Of a stretch of DNA of 64,000 nucleotides, positions 1 through 9,082 are shown piece by piece (the first letter of the stretch is position 1; the number at the start of each line of letters is the position of its first letter). The stretch is from CAZGCA01 sp964524145 (GTDB lineage: Bacteria; Hydrogenedentota; CAZGCA01). The notes beneath the pieces were generated by a model, which worked only from the letters and a program-made list of their open reading frames with translations, made no database searches and had not been told where the DNA came from. The stretch is taken from NCBI GenBank assembly GCA_964524145.1, contig CAZGCA010000008.1:30170-94169 (forward strand). The letters run 5' to 3'. The position numbers and the translations under genes are program-made.

Positions 1-600
1 CTTCCAATCCGTTGCCTCAGGTTCCCGGTCCGTTGTCAAGGCGAGGAAAGCTACCCGACCAACGTCGCCTGCAATACACTCCCTGATCTTGAGCACGAGT
101 TCGAGAACGAGCGGGTCGGTTCCGATCTTGCGATTCTTGGCGTCTTTTTCGTAGACGTGAAAACCCTTGTTAAGAGGGTGGTCCTCTCCAAGATATTCTT
201 CCCTAGTAAGGGCATCGACGAAACGCGCTTTCAAGAACAGCTCATGGAGGATTGTGCTACCGTTTCGCTGATACGTGTCTTTATCTCGGTAAAACGCACG
301 ACAACTAGAGCAGAACGTCTCCAGTTTCGCTTCCACGAAGATAACGCTGCGGTGCGAGTCAGCGGTGTCGATGAAAACCACCGCATCAGGACAGCCAAAG
401 TCAGAAAGAGATGGCTCAACATAGACCTTGAAATCCGTGACAGCTTCACTAAGGAATGTCCGCTCGCCATACCCAGATAGAACAGGTTTCGCGCATTCCA
501 ATAAAAGGGGCAAAACCTTGTTTGGCTCTTTTGAAGCAACAATGCTTTCGAAAAGCGCATTTACCACTCCTCTCTCTGCGTATCCTTCGATGGTTGGCAT
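1..600 (-). CDS. PD-(D/E)XK-like protein, 3' end beyond the window
   Basis: An open frame on the minus strand starts with ATG at 600 and runs for 200 codons to the window edge without a stop, so only the N-terminal part is visible. A GAGGAG ribosome binding site lies about 10 bases upstream of the ATG. Around residues 70-95 the protein has a CPDAVVF strand followed by IFVEAKLE, which is the PD...(D/E)xK pattern of the nuclease superfamily. That fold is inferred from this motif only. The gene is 66 bp downstream of the HAD-HD gene on the same strand and is probably co-transcribed with it from the sigma-54-type promoter. The protein has no signal peptide. The family is not recognised. Confidence 0.7.
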   Translation of the reverse strand, partial: MPTIEGYAERGVVNALFESIVASKEPNKVLPLLLECAKPVLSGYGERTFLSEAVTDFKVYVEPSLSDFGCPDAVVFIDTADSHRSVIFVEAKLETFCSSCRAFYRDKDTYQRNGSTILHELFLKARFVDALTREEYLGEDHPLNKGFHVYEKDAKNRKIGTDPLVLELVLKIRECIAGDVGRVAFLALTTDREPEATDWK

Positions 601-665
601 AGTCTCGATTCTCCTCTGTTACCCTTGTTTACCCAGTGCGCTGAACTCCTGCATACCGCATCCCA

Positions 666-1616
666 TCATTCCAGCACTCCGCCGCTCCAGTTGTCCGCGT
701 ATTGAAGGAGCCTTGTCAGTCTCGTCTCCTTATGCGCGACAGAGCCGTTCTCTCGGACGTACTGACCGTCATGATATCGGATTGCTTGTACCTCGTCCTC
801 GTTCAGCGTAATGTACCTCCCCACCAGGTAGAGGCTTCGTGTTGCGGTGTCAAGATGAACAAGGTCTCGGTTCACAGTATAGCAGATCCCTCTGTGCCGG
901 ACGTGCCATTCGCTGAGGTTTGGCAGATAATACGGTTTTTCCGGCATACCCACCTTGCCGACGTCGTGGTAGAGTCCGACAATCACGCAGCTTTCTTCGG
1001 AAATGTCCGGCGCAAGCAGCTCGCGGAGCTTGAGCAGCGTGCGCGCGACGTTCACAGAATGTTCGACCAGTCCGCCTTCTTTCGCCAGATGGAACCGTGT
1101 CGAAGCAGGGGCAGTCAGCCACGACGTGTCGTTTCTCAGGAACTCGTCGAACCGCGCCACCTCGTTCACACGCTCCGTCACCTTTGCAAGCAGGTTCTCA
1201 TAGGGCGGTTCATCAGGTTCGGAACTGTTCAACCCAAGATAACGCTTCACCAGAGCAAGGGTCTTCATCCAGTCCCCTTCAAACCGCAACGCCCTGTCAT
1301 CTATGTAAAGGTCCGCCAGGGGTTTTGCAGAAGGCCAGTCGCAGCCGGAGTTCGAGTTGATCTCGTCAAAAGGAATCCCTGCAGCTTCAAGATAGGCGGA
1401 GAGGCGCTCGATGTGCTCCTTCCGCGCGGGCCTTGCCGTGTACACGATGATCCTGTATCCATGAGCGCGCAGTTCGGCCAATGCTTCTGCACCTCCAGGG
1501 ATCAATCGCCCGAAACTCTCGATGTCGTCCGTGCATTCGGCCAGTACACCGTCGAAATCAACGCATATTGTTTTACACCGGTACTGTTCGTTCTCTCCGT
1601 TCACTGAAATCTCCAT
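666..1616 (-). CDS. HAD phosphatase-HD phosphohydrolase fusion protein
   Basis: This 316-residue protein joins two hydrolase domains. Residues 17-128 form a HAD-type domain with the nucleophile motif DFDGVLA (D20, D22), a motif II threonine (T60 in IVYTAR) and an acidic motif IDD (D106, D107). Residues 140-316 form an HD domain with H186, the HD doublet H217-D218 in GLYHDVGK and a later QYADN aspartate. Both active sites look intact. Metal-dependent phosphate ester or nucleotide hydrolysis in the cytoplasm is inferred. The gene is divergent from a sigma-54 activator, and a -24/-12 promoter lies 40-56 bp upstream of its ATG. The substrate cannot be read from the sequence. The ribosome binding site is weak. 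Confidence 0.8.
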   Translation of the reverse strand: MEISVNGENEQYRCKTICVDFDGVLAECTDDIESFGRLIPGGAEALAELRAHGYRIIVYTARPARKEHIERLSAYLEAAGIPFDEINSNSGCDWPSAKPLADLYIDDRALRFEGDWMKTLALVKRYLGLNSSEPDEPPYENLLAKVTERVNEVARFDEFLRNDTSWLTAPASTRFHLAKEGGLVEHSVNVARTLLKLRELLAPDISEESCVIVGLYHDVGKVGMPEKPYYLPNLSEWHVRHRGICYTVNRDLVHLDTATRSLYLVGRYITLNEDEVQAIRYHDGQYVRENGSVAHKETRLTRLLQYADNWSGGVLE

Positions 1617-1655
1617 TCAAACAATCGACTCATTAGAAACCATGCCACTTGGGAA

Positions 1656-1672
1656 AGCACAACTCATGCCAG
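1656..1672 (-). promoter_or_regulatory. Candidate sigma-54 promoter for the HAD-HD gene
   Basis: On the minus strand the sequence CTGGCATGAGTTGTGCT matches the -24/-12 consensus YTGGCACG-N4-TTGCW at 11 of 13 defined positions. The invariant GG and GC dinucleotides are present at the correct 10-bp separation. Transcription would start near 1645, giving a leader of about 30 bases before the ATG at 1616. The adjacent divergent gene encodes a GAFTGA-type sigma-54 activator, which fits. Confidence 0.7.
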
Positions 1673-1727
1673 ATTGGAAATGCCTGATTATTGAGCCTCT
1701 ACACCTTCACGTGCCAGCGCTTTCTTG

Positions 1728-1757
1728 TCAGATATTGACATGTATGTCAATATCTGA
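1728..1757. promoter_or_regulatory. Perfect palindrome, candidate enhancer/operator of the sigma-54 activator
   Basis: Two perfectly complementary 14-bp arms (TCAGATATTGACAT and its reverse complement) are separated by GT. The centre lies about 97 bp upstream of the predicted sigma-54 start at 1645, the usual place for an upstream activating sequence. It also ends 12 bp before the activator's own ATG, so binding there could repress the activator gene. The activator carries a C-terminal Fis-type helix-turn-helix that could bind it. Confidence 0.65.
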
Positions 1758-1769
1758 TACTATGGATGT

Positions 1770-3254
1770 ATGGACAAGAGAACTGCGATAGCGCTGTCCC
1801 CCATACCGGAATGCCTGTGCATGGCCGCCCGGTGTTCGTGGGATGACCTTCATGTTGCCGGTCGAAAAAGGATTGTCTCGGTCCTCGACGGATGGGTTCG
1901 CCGATGTAATATCTCCAATGCCATCGTTTTGGTGTCCCAGCTAACGGACCCCGCGTTTGTCCGCAAGGTGCTGAGACAGGTTGGTCGGTGCGGGACGGAA
2001 GTGCAATGGTTCGCGCCACATCAATCCAAATCCGTGGCGCAAGCTTGCGCGCGCCTCGGACACGTGCGCCTGGTTCAGGGAAACACTCTGGCGGAGGCTT
2101 TCGATGCGGTTTTCCCGCCTGCAGCGGATGCTGTCAACTGCTCTGATCCCGATCTTCGCGATTACCTGAGGTACGAAATCACGCTGTCATTCATGCGGTC
2201 ATTGGACGCCGATCCTTTGAAAGAAGCCATTGAGACAATTCGCAAGACACCGTTTCGAGTCCCTGCGAAGGATCGTGACTCTTTGGGGCATTTTCGGGAA
2301 GCGGACTTCCCTTATCTTGAGGGACAATCGAAAACAACCACCGACTTGAAAGCAAGGATTCTTGAGATCGCCTCAACAGATATGAGAGTCCTCATCACAG
2401 GCGAAACTGGTACGGGCAAAGAGGCGGTCGCTTTCTATCTGCACGAGTTCAGCGCCCGCCGTTCAAAACCCTTTGTTTCCATAAACTGTGCAGGTCTGGA
2501 AGAGAACTTTCTGAGGTCGGAACTGTTCGGCCATCGCAAAGGGGCGTTTACAGGTGCGATTCAGGAGAGAAAAGGGCTCGTCGAAAGAGCAAAGGGCGGT
2601 ACTCTCTTTCTCGACGAGCTCGCAGACATGCCGGGGCCTGTTCAAGCCGACCTGTTGCGGTTTCTCGAGACGAAGCGATACAGACGCATGGGAGAGGACA
2701 AAGAATCCACGGCCGATGCTCGGATAGTGGCTGCCGCACAGCCTCACTTGAGACAGAAACTCGAATCGGGTGAGTTCCGCCATGACCTGTTCTACCGGAT
2801 CGCGGAAGTCGAGCTGGAAACACCCTCCCTTGCCGATGTCCCGGAGGATATCATCCGAATAATCCGCCACATCGCCTATCGCTTTGACAACGTTTCCGGT
2901 TCCCGCAAAACCGAGGAAGCAGTTGCATACTTCCAACAAGGCGAGGAAACACTCAGGAGTCATCGCTGGCGGGGCAACGTGCGGGAGCTGGCTGGATACG
3001 TTCGCAGGAAGCTGCTGCTTGACGACGACGTTCTAGAAGAACTCGGGCATCCAACCGATGTTCCAGGAGTAGGGGGGCACGAGGTACACCTTTCCGGCGA
3101 CATGCGCAGGCGCGATATTCGACCGGTCAACCAGGTAGTGAGCGAGTATGTGCGGCACGTTTTCGACAACAAGGGGAAGCTGAGTCAAAAGGAAGTCGCC
3201 TTCCGTCTGGGGATATCAGTAAACACGCTGAAAAAGCACGTTCGAAATCGGTGA
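1770..3254 (+). CDS. Sigma-54-dependent transcriptional activator with unrecognised N-terminal domain
   Basis: This 494-residue bacterial enhancer-binding protein has a central AAA+ domain at about residues 183-415. It contains Walker A GETGTGKE (211-218), the sigma-54-contacting loop GAFTGA (258-263) and Walker B GGTLFLDEL (276-284). The C-terminus (about 450-494) is a Fis-like helix-turn-helix. The first 180 residues are soluble, contain no transmembrane segment and resemble no receiver, GAF or PAS domain I know; they presumably sense the signal. The gene is divergent from the HAD-HD and PD-(D/E)XK-like genes. No clear ribosome binding site precedes the ATG, because that space is occupied by the palindrome. 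An RtcR-like CARF sensor was considered but could not be shown. Confidence 0.9.
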   Translation: MDKRTAIALSPIPECLCMAARCSWDDLHVAGRKRIVSVLDGWVRRCNISNAIVLVSQLTDPAFVRKVLRQVGRCGTEVQWFAPHQSKSVAQACARLGHVRLVQGNTLAEAFDAVFPPAADAVNCSDPDLRDYLRYEITLSFMRSLDADPLKEAIETIRKTPFRVPAKDRDSLGHFREADFPYLEGQSKTTTDLKARILEIASTDMRVLITGETGTGKEAVAFYLHEFSARRSKPFVSINCAGLEENFLRSELFGHRKGAFTGAIQERKGLVERAKGGTLFLDELADMPGPVQADLLRFLETKRYRRMGEDKESTADARIVAAAQPHLRQKLESGEFRHDLFYRIAEVELETPSLADVPEDIIRIIRHIAYRFDNVSGSRKTEEAVAYFQQGEETLRSHRWRGNVRELAGYVRRKLLLDDDVLEELGHPTDVPGVGGHEVHLSGDMRRRDIRPVNQVVSEYVRHVFDNKGKLSQKEVAFRLGISVNTLKKHVRNR

Positions 3255-3322
3255 CGTGCGGATGGACACAGGAACACTCGCACGGCTCCTGCCGGTTACA
3301 GCCGCCCACGAGCAGGTTGAAA

Positions 3323-5197
3323 TCAGAACTCGCGATGTTCGTCTTCCAGTACCGTCTGATAGTGTTCTTTGTACTGTCTTTCGGCGTCGGCGTCGTTTGC
3401 CAGGACAACCAAGCGGCAGACGTTCAGGTCGCCGATGGACAGCTCGATACGGTCCTTTCTGGTTTCGAACGGAACGCGCTTGACGCCGTCCGGTTCCACG
3501 GCGAGAGCTGTCGCCGGACGGATCCACTCGGGGCGGTCGAGAGATATCTTCACGTCTTTTGCGGGCGTCCACGGGTAGGCCGTGTCGTGGATCTCGTAGT
3601 CGAGGTTGGTGATCGCGAGAATGAGCTTGTCCCAGGTCACCAGCGGGGCTACGTCCACTCGCTCCGGCGCGCGCACGTCCGCATCGATGGGTTCCGACCC
3701 GATCAGATCTTCCCGGACCAGCCGGAGCACCCGGCCCCAGTGGCGGATCGCGTCCATCACTTCGGGATACTTCTCGCCGACGTCCACCTCGAAGTTGAAC
3801 CAGAGTATCCCTTTCGCGCCGCGACCGATGTTGAGCAGAAGCTGTGCCGCGAGCTCGTCGGGTGTGGGTAGGGGTCGTTTTGGACGCTCGCTCCATGACG
3901 CGATTCCCTGCGTCCAGATCCATATCGGTTTCGGTTCCGACGCGGATTTCAGGTCGCGCGTGTAGTACGCCGTCTCTTCGAGCCGCGTACCGTACGGTTT
4001 GGGCCACCTGCTCGACGACGGCGCCGTGACCGAGTAATGGTCCATGCACGGTATGTCCGGTATGGACGCGTACTCGAAAAACTTCACGTTCCGGCACAAC
4101 GTTATGAACGTCGGTTTCGTGCTGTTGTACCGCCGCGTTATCTCGTCGGCGACCAACATGGCAGTCGGCGTCCTCGACCAGTCCGGCTCGTCTTGGATCA
4201 TCCAGCAAGCCACCGCGGGATGGTCCCCCAAGCTTCGAATCGTATCAACGTCAGGGTGCGCGCCCGAATGGACCATGGTCCGGAAACCGTACCGTGCGGC
4301 GTCATTCGAGTAGAACTGGTCGTCGGCGCGCCCACCCTTCACAATCGTCTCAATATGGTGGCGTCTGATCGTGGCGAAGCGGTCGGGCCTGTTCGACCAT
4401 GTGCCGATAGGGAACCAGTCCTCGAAGGCACGCCGGTGAGCGAAAACGTTGCGCGTCGTGCCGCCTTCCGTGACCGTGAGGTTCACGATCAGCAACTGCG
4501 ACGGAGCGAGAGCGTCTTCCAGTTTCACCCGCGCGATGGCGTGGGATGGACCGGCAAGGGTTTGCGCAGACCAGCGGACGCTCTTCGTTTGAACCCCGAC
4601 GATCTCGGCCGACTCGAGTGCAACCGTCTCCCGCCCCGTATGGCGAACGTGAATCTCCACTTCGCTCATCCCCGGTATGACCCGGATGCAAGAGATCTGC
4701 ACGCGGTCTTCCTGCAAGGTGGAGGTTGTTCTGCCCACGGGTCTCCAGTTGCGGTCTATGTATGTCAGCTCGAACGGTTTCCCGGACGCGAACTCCTCGG
4801 AGATACCGTTGATTTCGAGCACGCCCACGTCGCCCGGCGCAACGGTTCCTTTCAGAAGCCGGTCCCACGCGATATCCCCCCCGAGCCGGTAGTAACTGTC
4901 ATGCTTGCCGTTCAGGCGGTAGTGGCGAAGGCCGACGGGTTTGTCGGAGGTGTTCGTGAAGTATACGTGGACGAGCCCGCCTCGATTAGGCCGTTCCTGC
5001 TGCGGCTCGACGACCTTCTCGGCCTCCCACCGTGCCGCACGATACCCCACATAGTCAAATCGCAGCGCGCCTGCCGGTCTGCGCCGCGGTTTCGGCTCTT
5101 CCTTTGCCCCCTGCGCTCCGGATGAATAGCACCCCAACAGGCCGGCACAAAAACACCCTAAAACGTACACCGCACAGCGTCCGAAGGCTATGTTCAT
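3323..5197 (-). CDS. Glycoside-hydrolase-like lipoprotein
   Basis: The 624-residue product has a lipoprotein signal peptide (lipobox LLGC, Cys about residue 23). N-terminal beta-sandwich-like segments are followed by a TIM-barrel-like region from about residue 265. The barrel has EDWFPIGTW at its start and WMIQDEPDW, where the glutamate resembles the acid/base of clan GH-A glycosidases. The C-terminus looks like another beta domain. A role in extracytoplasmic polysaccharide breakdown is inferred; no specific GH family is recognised. A ribosome binding site (AAGGAT) lies upstream of the ATG. It is 56 bp downstream of the glycosyltransferase-GH130 gene and is likely in the same operon. Confidence 0.65.
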   Translation of the reverse strand: MNIAFGRCAVYVLGCFCAGLLGCYSSGAQGAKEEPKPRRRPAGALRFDYVGYRAARWEAEKVVEPQQERPNRGGLVHVYFTNTSDKPVGLRHYRLNGKHDSYYRLGGDIAWDRLLKGTVAPGDVGVLEINGISEEFASGKPFELTYIDRNWRPVGRTTSTLQEDRVQISCIRVIPGMSEVEIHVRHTGRETVALESAEIVGVQTKSVRWSAQTLAGPSHAIARVKLEDALAPSQLLIVNLTVTEGGTTRNVFAHRRAFEDWFPIGTWSNRPDRFATIRRHHIETIVKGGRADDQFYSNDAARYGFRTMVHSGAHPDVDTIRSLGDHPAVACWMIQDEPDWSRTPTAMLVADEITRRYNSTKPTFITLCRNVKFFEYASIPDIPCMDHYSVTAPSSSRWPKPYGTRLEETAYYTRDLKSASEPKPIWIWTQGIASWSERPKRPLPTPDELAAQLLLNIGRGAKGILWFNFEVDVGEKYPEVMDAIRHWGRVLRLVREDLIGSEPIDADVRAPERVDVAPLVTWDKLILAITNLDYEIHDTAYPWTPAKDVKISLDRPEWIRPATALAVEPDGVKRVPFETRKDRIELSIGDLNVCRLVVLANDADAERQYKEHYQTVLEDEHREF

Positions 5198-5253
5198 CTC
5201 TTTTTATCCTTCGAGAAGTCTGTCCAGCGAGATTAGCCGTCGGCATGGTTTCG

Positions 5254-8200
5254 CTACGAGCGGTTGCCGCGGCTGCCTTTGCGAGCGTCTTCGGGAATGA
5301 GGTCGCCGACTCTGCCCCGTGCCACGCCAATGGCGGTATCGGCCGCGCCGTAGTAGACGAATATCTCGTCGTTTTCGTCCAGGACGTCTTTCTCCGCCAC
5401 CGGCACGGCCCCGCAGGTAAACACCACCCGCGGCACCCAGTATACCCCCGAGCCTTTCCCGATCTCGAAATCCGCCTCGGGTTCGAGCACGGGATTCGGC
5501 GACAGGTACAGCAGCTCGGAGGGGTCGTCGATATCCACAAGCACGACACCGATCCGGTAGTAACGCAGGTAATCGACGCCGTGGTAGATGTTGAGCCAGC
5601 CGAACTCGGTTTTTATCGGCGGGGCGCCTGCACCGACCTTTATCGAGTCCCACATCATGCCGGGCCGAGGCCCGATCACTATCCGGTACCCTGTTCTGGG
5701 CCAGGGACAATCGAGGGTGTCGGCGTAGGACAGCCACATGTTCGGATCGATACGATGATAGATGGCGAACTTGCCGTTGATCTTCTCCGGGTACAGAACG
5801 GCATCCTTGTTCGCGACGCCCGGGAAACACAGGCCGCGCCGTTCCCACGCATCCCAGTTCCTGGCTAGAAAGTCCTGTTTGCTTATGGACGCCATGGCTA
5901 TCTGCGCCAGCGCACCATCGTACGCAGTGTAGAGCATGTACAATGTGTCGCCGATCACCGTCACCCGCGGGTCTTCGCAACCATGAGATTCGGTGTCCTC
6001 GGCAGGTTCGAATATGGGCGTGTCCAGCCGGCCGTCAATATGGCACCCGTCGGCGGTCCACGCGAGACCTATCCGCGATGTCTCGTCTTTGCCGAACGCG
6101 CGGTAAAGAATGTAGATAGCGCCGTCCAGGCGAACCGCGGCGCAGTTCAGCACATACCGCGACTCCCAAACATGAGCCTCTATGGGTTCAAGAATAGGGC
6201 CGTCGACCGGGCGCCACATCTTCCCTGACAGGCTATACTGAGTCTTCTGCAACTGCCGGACGGGAACTTCCATGGCGTCGACCGTCATTCCAAACAGATG
6301 TTCCCTGAGATCTTCCGACTCCTTTCCTTCGCCCATCAGCTCGACGATTCTCCTATACAGCGTATCCTCGTCGCCTGTTCCCGTCACCTTCAGATAGGCC
6401 ACGATGAAGTCGTACGTCGCCCAATCGCGCTCTACAAGCACCGACAACGGCGTCGGGTACCCTTGACCGCCCTTGAAACTGTAGCTCGCCCACGTCCATG
6501 CAGAGCACGGCACGAACCGCGCGTCCGACAACGTGATCGACAGATGGTACGAATCGGCCATCCCTTCAAGGCGCGCCCTGACATCATCCGGGAACTGTCC
6601 TGACATCTCCCGAATGCGATCCGCCACAATCCGTTGCACGCTGTTCTCGAACATGTTGTGGGCGCTGAGAACACGTCTGCCCCAGTGCCCTTTCTTGGAC
6701 GCGACCAGCTTCCTGCCGAACTCGACTTCTTCAGCAGCAAACTGTGCCCAAATGTCTCCAAACACCTCAGCGTCCACCAGGTTCCTGACTATGCTCAGGA
6801 AATATCGTAACCTCGGGAATTCGCCGCCTTTGCCTTTGGGCAGAGTGCCAACGACTATCCTGCCTGTAATCCTGTTAAGTCCAGAAGCCTCAGCTATGTT
6901 TGCCAGCGTCTGGAAATTCCGATGCGAAACCACAAGCGGCTTGAGAGGAATATGCTCGAAATCCTCGGGCGCACACTCTTCCAACGCGTGCCACACGCGT
7001 TCCTTGTACTCCATTTCTTCGGTCCAACTGGCCAGTGCAAGCGCGTCGTGGGGATCGTACATCTCCAACAATCCTGCGAGATCCGTACACGGGAGTGTCG
7101 TCACCAAGTTCCTCGGCACGTGACGACGGACAATCCGGTAGGCGACTTCTTCCTTAATACAAAATCCATTGCCCTGCGGGAAACACGCCATTATGGCGTC
7201 AACTACCCGCTGCAATCCTGTCTCGCTGTGCAGACTGCCCGGAACGATCGTTGTTCTGAGGTCATTCTCAACGGCAAGCATGAATTCGCGTATGCCCGCG
7301 AGTATCTGTTCGGACCCGGCTTCCTCAGGCACGTCGAGCCTGTCGTGCACAAACGCTTTGAATTCGTCCCGGTACTTGTCCAGCAACGTTCTGTAAATGT
7401 CGCGTGCGTAGACCTTATCGCCGTTGCGATCTTCAATGTCTTGCGGGATGACCACGCCGACGTTTGGAATGAACTCCCATGAGCCCAGTTGCGGCAGATA
7501 AGGTTTGCGCGCCGCCTCGCTGGCCTCCCACCGTTCTAGGAACTCGGGTCGCTGACGAATGAATTCGTCTGTCTGCACCTCGATCTTTCTTTCAGCTTCG
7601 CCGCGCAGTATTCTGTTGGCCCGCTCCGCAGGTAACCCTTCCAGATGTTTCTTGAGCTCTTCGATTTCCCTGACAAAGCTGGCAAGACGACCTATAAACA
7701 CGGGGTACAACCCGTTGAGTATGTCGGACCTGTCAAAACCGGTCTCGAAGGCGTACGCGATAAGAAACGCGTTGACTGCCCGAGCCCAGTCCGCGCCTGA
7801 GAGATAGAACGTGTTGGGCGTACTGTCAGCTTGCTCCTCGAGCTTGGCGTAGATGTCAGGCGGCAACACTCTCGACAGCAACGGTTGATGGTACTGGTTG
7901 AATTCGCGGCGGCAGTGAGTCACCAGCTCTCGCGACTTGAGCGGTACCCGCTGCGGCACGCCATCCTCTTTGGCGCCGATAGTGTCGACGTTCGTGATGA
8001 CGTTGCCGCGGGCCCGCCACCACTTGTTCTGCGTTGCGATCTGCTCGAACAGCGCCCCTACTGTCTGGCAATACAACATCTTGATCTTGCCCGGATCGGG
8101 TTTGTGAAACTTCAACCCCATACCCACTTCGCAGATGCTCGCCTCGTTCACAATGGCACTCGTTATGAGCCACGGGTCGAATCCGTACGTGCCCGCTTCT

Positions 8201-8877
8201 TCGAACCAGCCGGCGGACTCCCTGAGACAGATGCGGAGCAGCTTGTAAGAAAGTCCGTATTCGCCCGTGATCGGCTGGCGTATGCGTTTGCCGAATGCCG
8301 CTGCTATGAGAGGATATGCGAGGTGTGTCTGGACGGCCACATCGAAGTGGTGGTACACATACCGGGGTATGACCAGATCAACCGTATGCTCGAAAAGCGG
8401 CCCGGCCAGGCTTTGTATCCAATCAGGGCCAAATCCCGCCTTGCGAGCCCCGTCGGATCTCGGGATAAGGTCCGCGCTTAACAAGACAAGATGCGCGTGC
8501 AACTCGGCGGCGATCTCCATCATCGCACGGATGCTCCATCCCCTGCCGTTGAGCGCGCGCTCCTTCAAGAGGAAACTACGTACAGGCACCTTTCCATCAC
8601 TGGATTTCTCGATCAGACGTATTTGCTCGAGTGCGGACGCGCCGGCATGCGACCCGACGCACAACAGAGCTGACTTCTTGTCCGGATAAAACTTGCTGAG
8701 TCCCTCGATGGCATTCTGGACGACATCGCCCACGGTCTCGGCTTCGTTGTAGAACGGTATCCCCACGACTATGTCAGTTCCGTCGAGTTCGGACAGATCG
8801 CCGGCGGCGCTCTTGATGTGTTTGCGCAACAGCGCCAGGGATGCCTCACTGGAATACCCCGTGGCTTTGCACTTCAT
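5254..8877 (-). CDS. Glycosyltransferase-GH130 fusion protein
   Basis: This 1207-residue cytoplasmic-looking protein has two recognisable ends. Residues 30-300 form a GT-A type glycosyltransferase resembling mannosylglycerate/glucosylglycerate synthases, with DIVVGIPFYNEAETV at the nucleotide site, LLSADL near the usual acidic motif and TGEYGLS. The C-terminal third (about 880-1190) is a GH130 five-bladed propeller with CEDPRV, KDAVLYPEKI, IYHGVD and YYGAADT. GH130 enzymes are phosphorylases or hydrolases of mannosides. The roughly 550-residue middle is helical and not recognised. A strong GAGGAGG site precedes the ATG. The fusion suggests synthesis and phosphorolysis of the same mannoside, which is inference. 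Confidence 0.8.
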   Translation of the reverse strand: MKCKATGYSSEASLALLRKHIKSAAGDLSELDGTDIVVGIPFYNEAETVGDVVQNAIEGLSKFYPDKKSALLCVGSHAGASALEQIRLIEKSSDGKVPVRSFLLKERALNGRGWSIRAMMEIAAELHAHLVLLSADLIPRSDGARKAGFGPDWIQSLAGPLFEHTVDLVIPRYVYHHFDVAVQTHLAYPLIAAAFGKRIRQPITGEYGLSYKLLRICLRESAGWFEEAGTYGFDPWLITSAIVNEASICEVGMGLKFHKPDPGKIKMLYCQTVGALFEQIATQNKWWRARGNVITNVDTIGAKEDGVPQRVPLKSRELVTHCRREFNQYHQPLLSRVLPPDIYAKLEEQADSTPNTFYLSGADWARAVNAFLIAYAFETGFDRSDILNGLYPVFIGRLASFVREIEELKKHLEGLPAERANRILRGEAERKIEVQTDEFIRQRPEFLERWEASEAARKPYLPQLGSWEFIPNVGVVIPQDIEDRNGDKVYARDIYRTLLDKYRDEFKAFVHDRLDVPEEAGSEQILAGIREFMLAVENDLRTTIVPGSLHSETGLQRVVDAIMACFPQGNGFCIKEEVAYRIVRRHVPRNLVTTLPCTDLAGLLEMYDPHDALALASWTEEMEYKERVWHALEECAPEDFEHIPLKPLVVSHRNFQTLANIAEASGLNRITGRIVVGTLPKGKGGEFPRLRYFLSIVRNLVDAEVFGDIWAQFAAEEVEFGRKLVASKKGHWGRRVLSAHNMFENSVQRIVADRIREMSGQFPDDVRARLEGMADSYHLSITLSDARFVPCSAWTWASYSFKGGQGYPTPLSVLVERDWATYDFIVAYLKVTGTGDEDTLYRRIVELMGEGKESEDLREHLFGMTVDAMEVPVRQLQKTQYSLSGKMWRPVDGPILEPIEAHVWESRYVLNCAAVRLDGAIYILYRAFGKDETSRIGLAWTADGCHIDGRLDTPIFEPAEDTESHGCEDPRVTVIGDTLYMLYTAYDGALAQIAMASISKQDFLARNWDAWERRGLCFPGVANKDAVLYPEKINGKFAIYHRIDPNMWLSYADTLDCPWPRTGYRIVIGPRPGMMWDSIKVGAGAPPIKTEFGWLNIYHGVDYLRYYRIGVVLVDIDDPSELLYLSPNPVLEPEADFEIGKGSGVYWVPRVVFTCGAVPVAEKDVLDENDEIFVYYGAADTAIGVARGRVGDLIPEDARKGSRGNRS

Positions 8878-9082
8878 GCAGTGGTCCTCCTCGCCGCATA
8901 CACGCTACATACCTCCCGCCTCAACCCGTGTTGACGTGGCTACCTATCCGGTCGGGGCTCCACCCGACCACCATCTGACCCGACGGGATCTGCTATCGTA
9001 GGCATAGTGTACCATCACGCTCGGCCGGAAGACAAATGGTCCTGCGACGGCAGGACACACCGCCCAAACATGAAACCAAGGG

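Noticed and set aside
231..560. 109-codon minus-strand frame near the left edge
   Set aside because: It is a shifted reading of the larger open frame 600 to 1, which has the ribosome binding site and nuclease-like motif.
1698..1713. A second sigma-54 -24 element (TGGCACG on the minus strand)
   Set aside because: No TTGC or GC lies at the required distance downstream.
3216..5125. Long frames on both strands inside the glycosidase-like lipoprotein gene
   Set aside because: Only the 624-codon minus frame has a signal peptide, ribosome binding site and recognisable domains.
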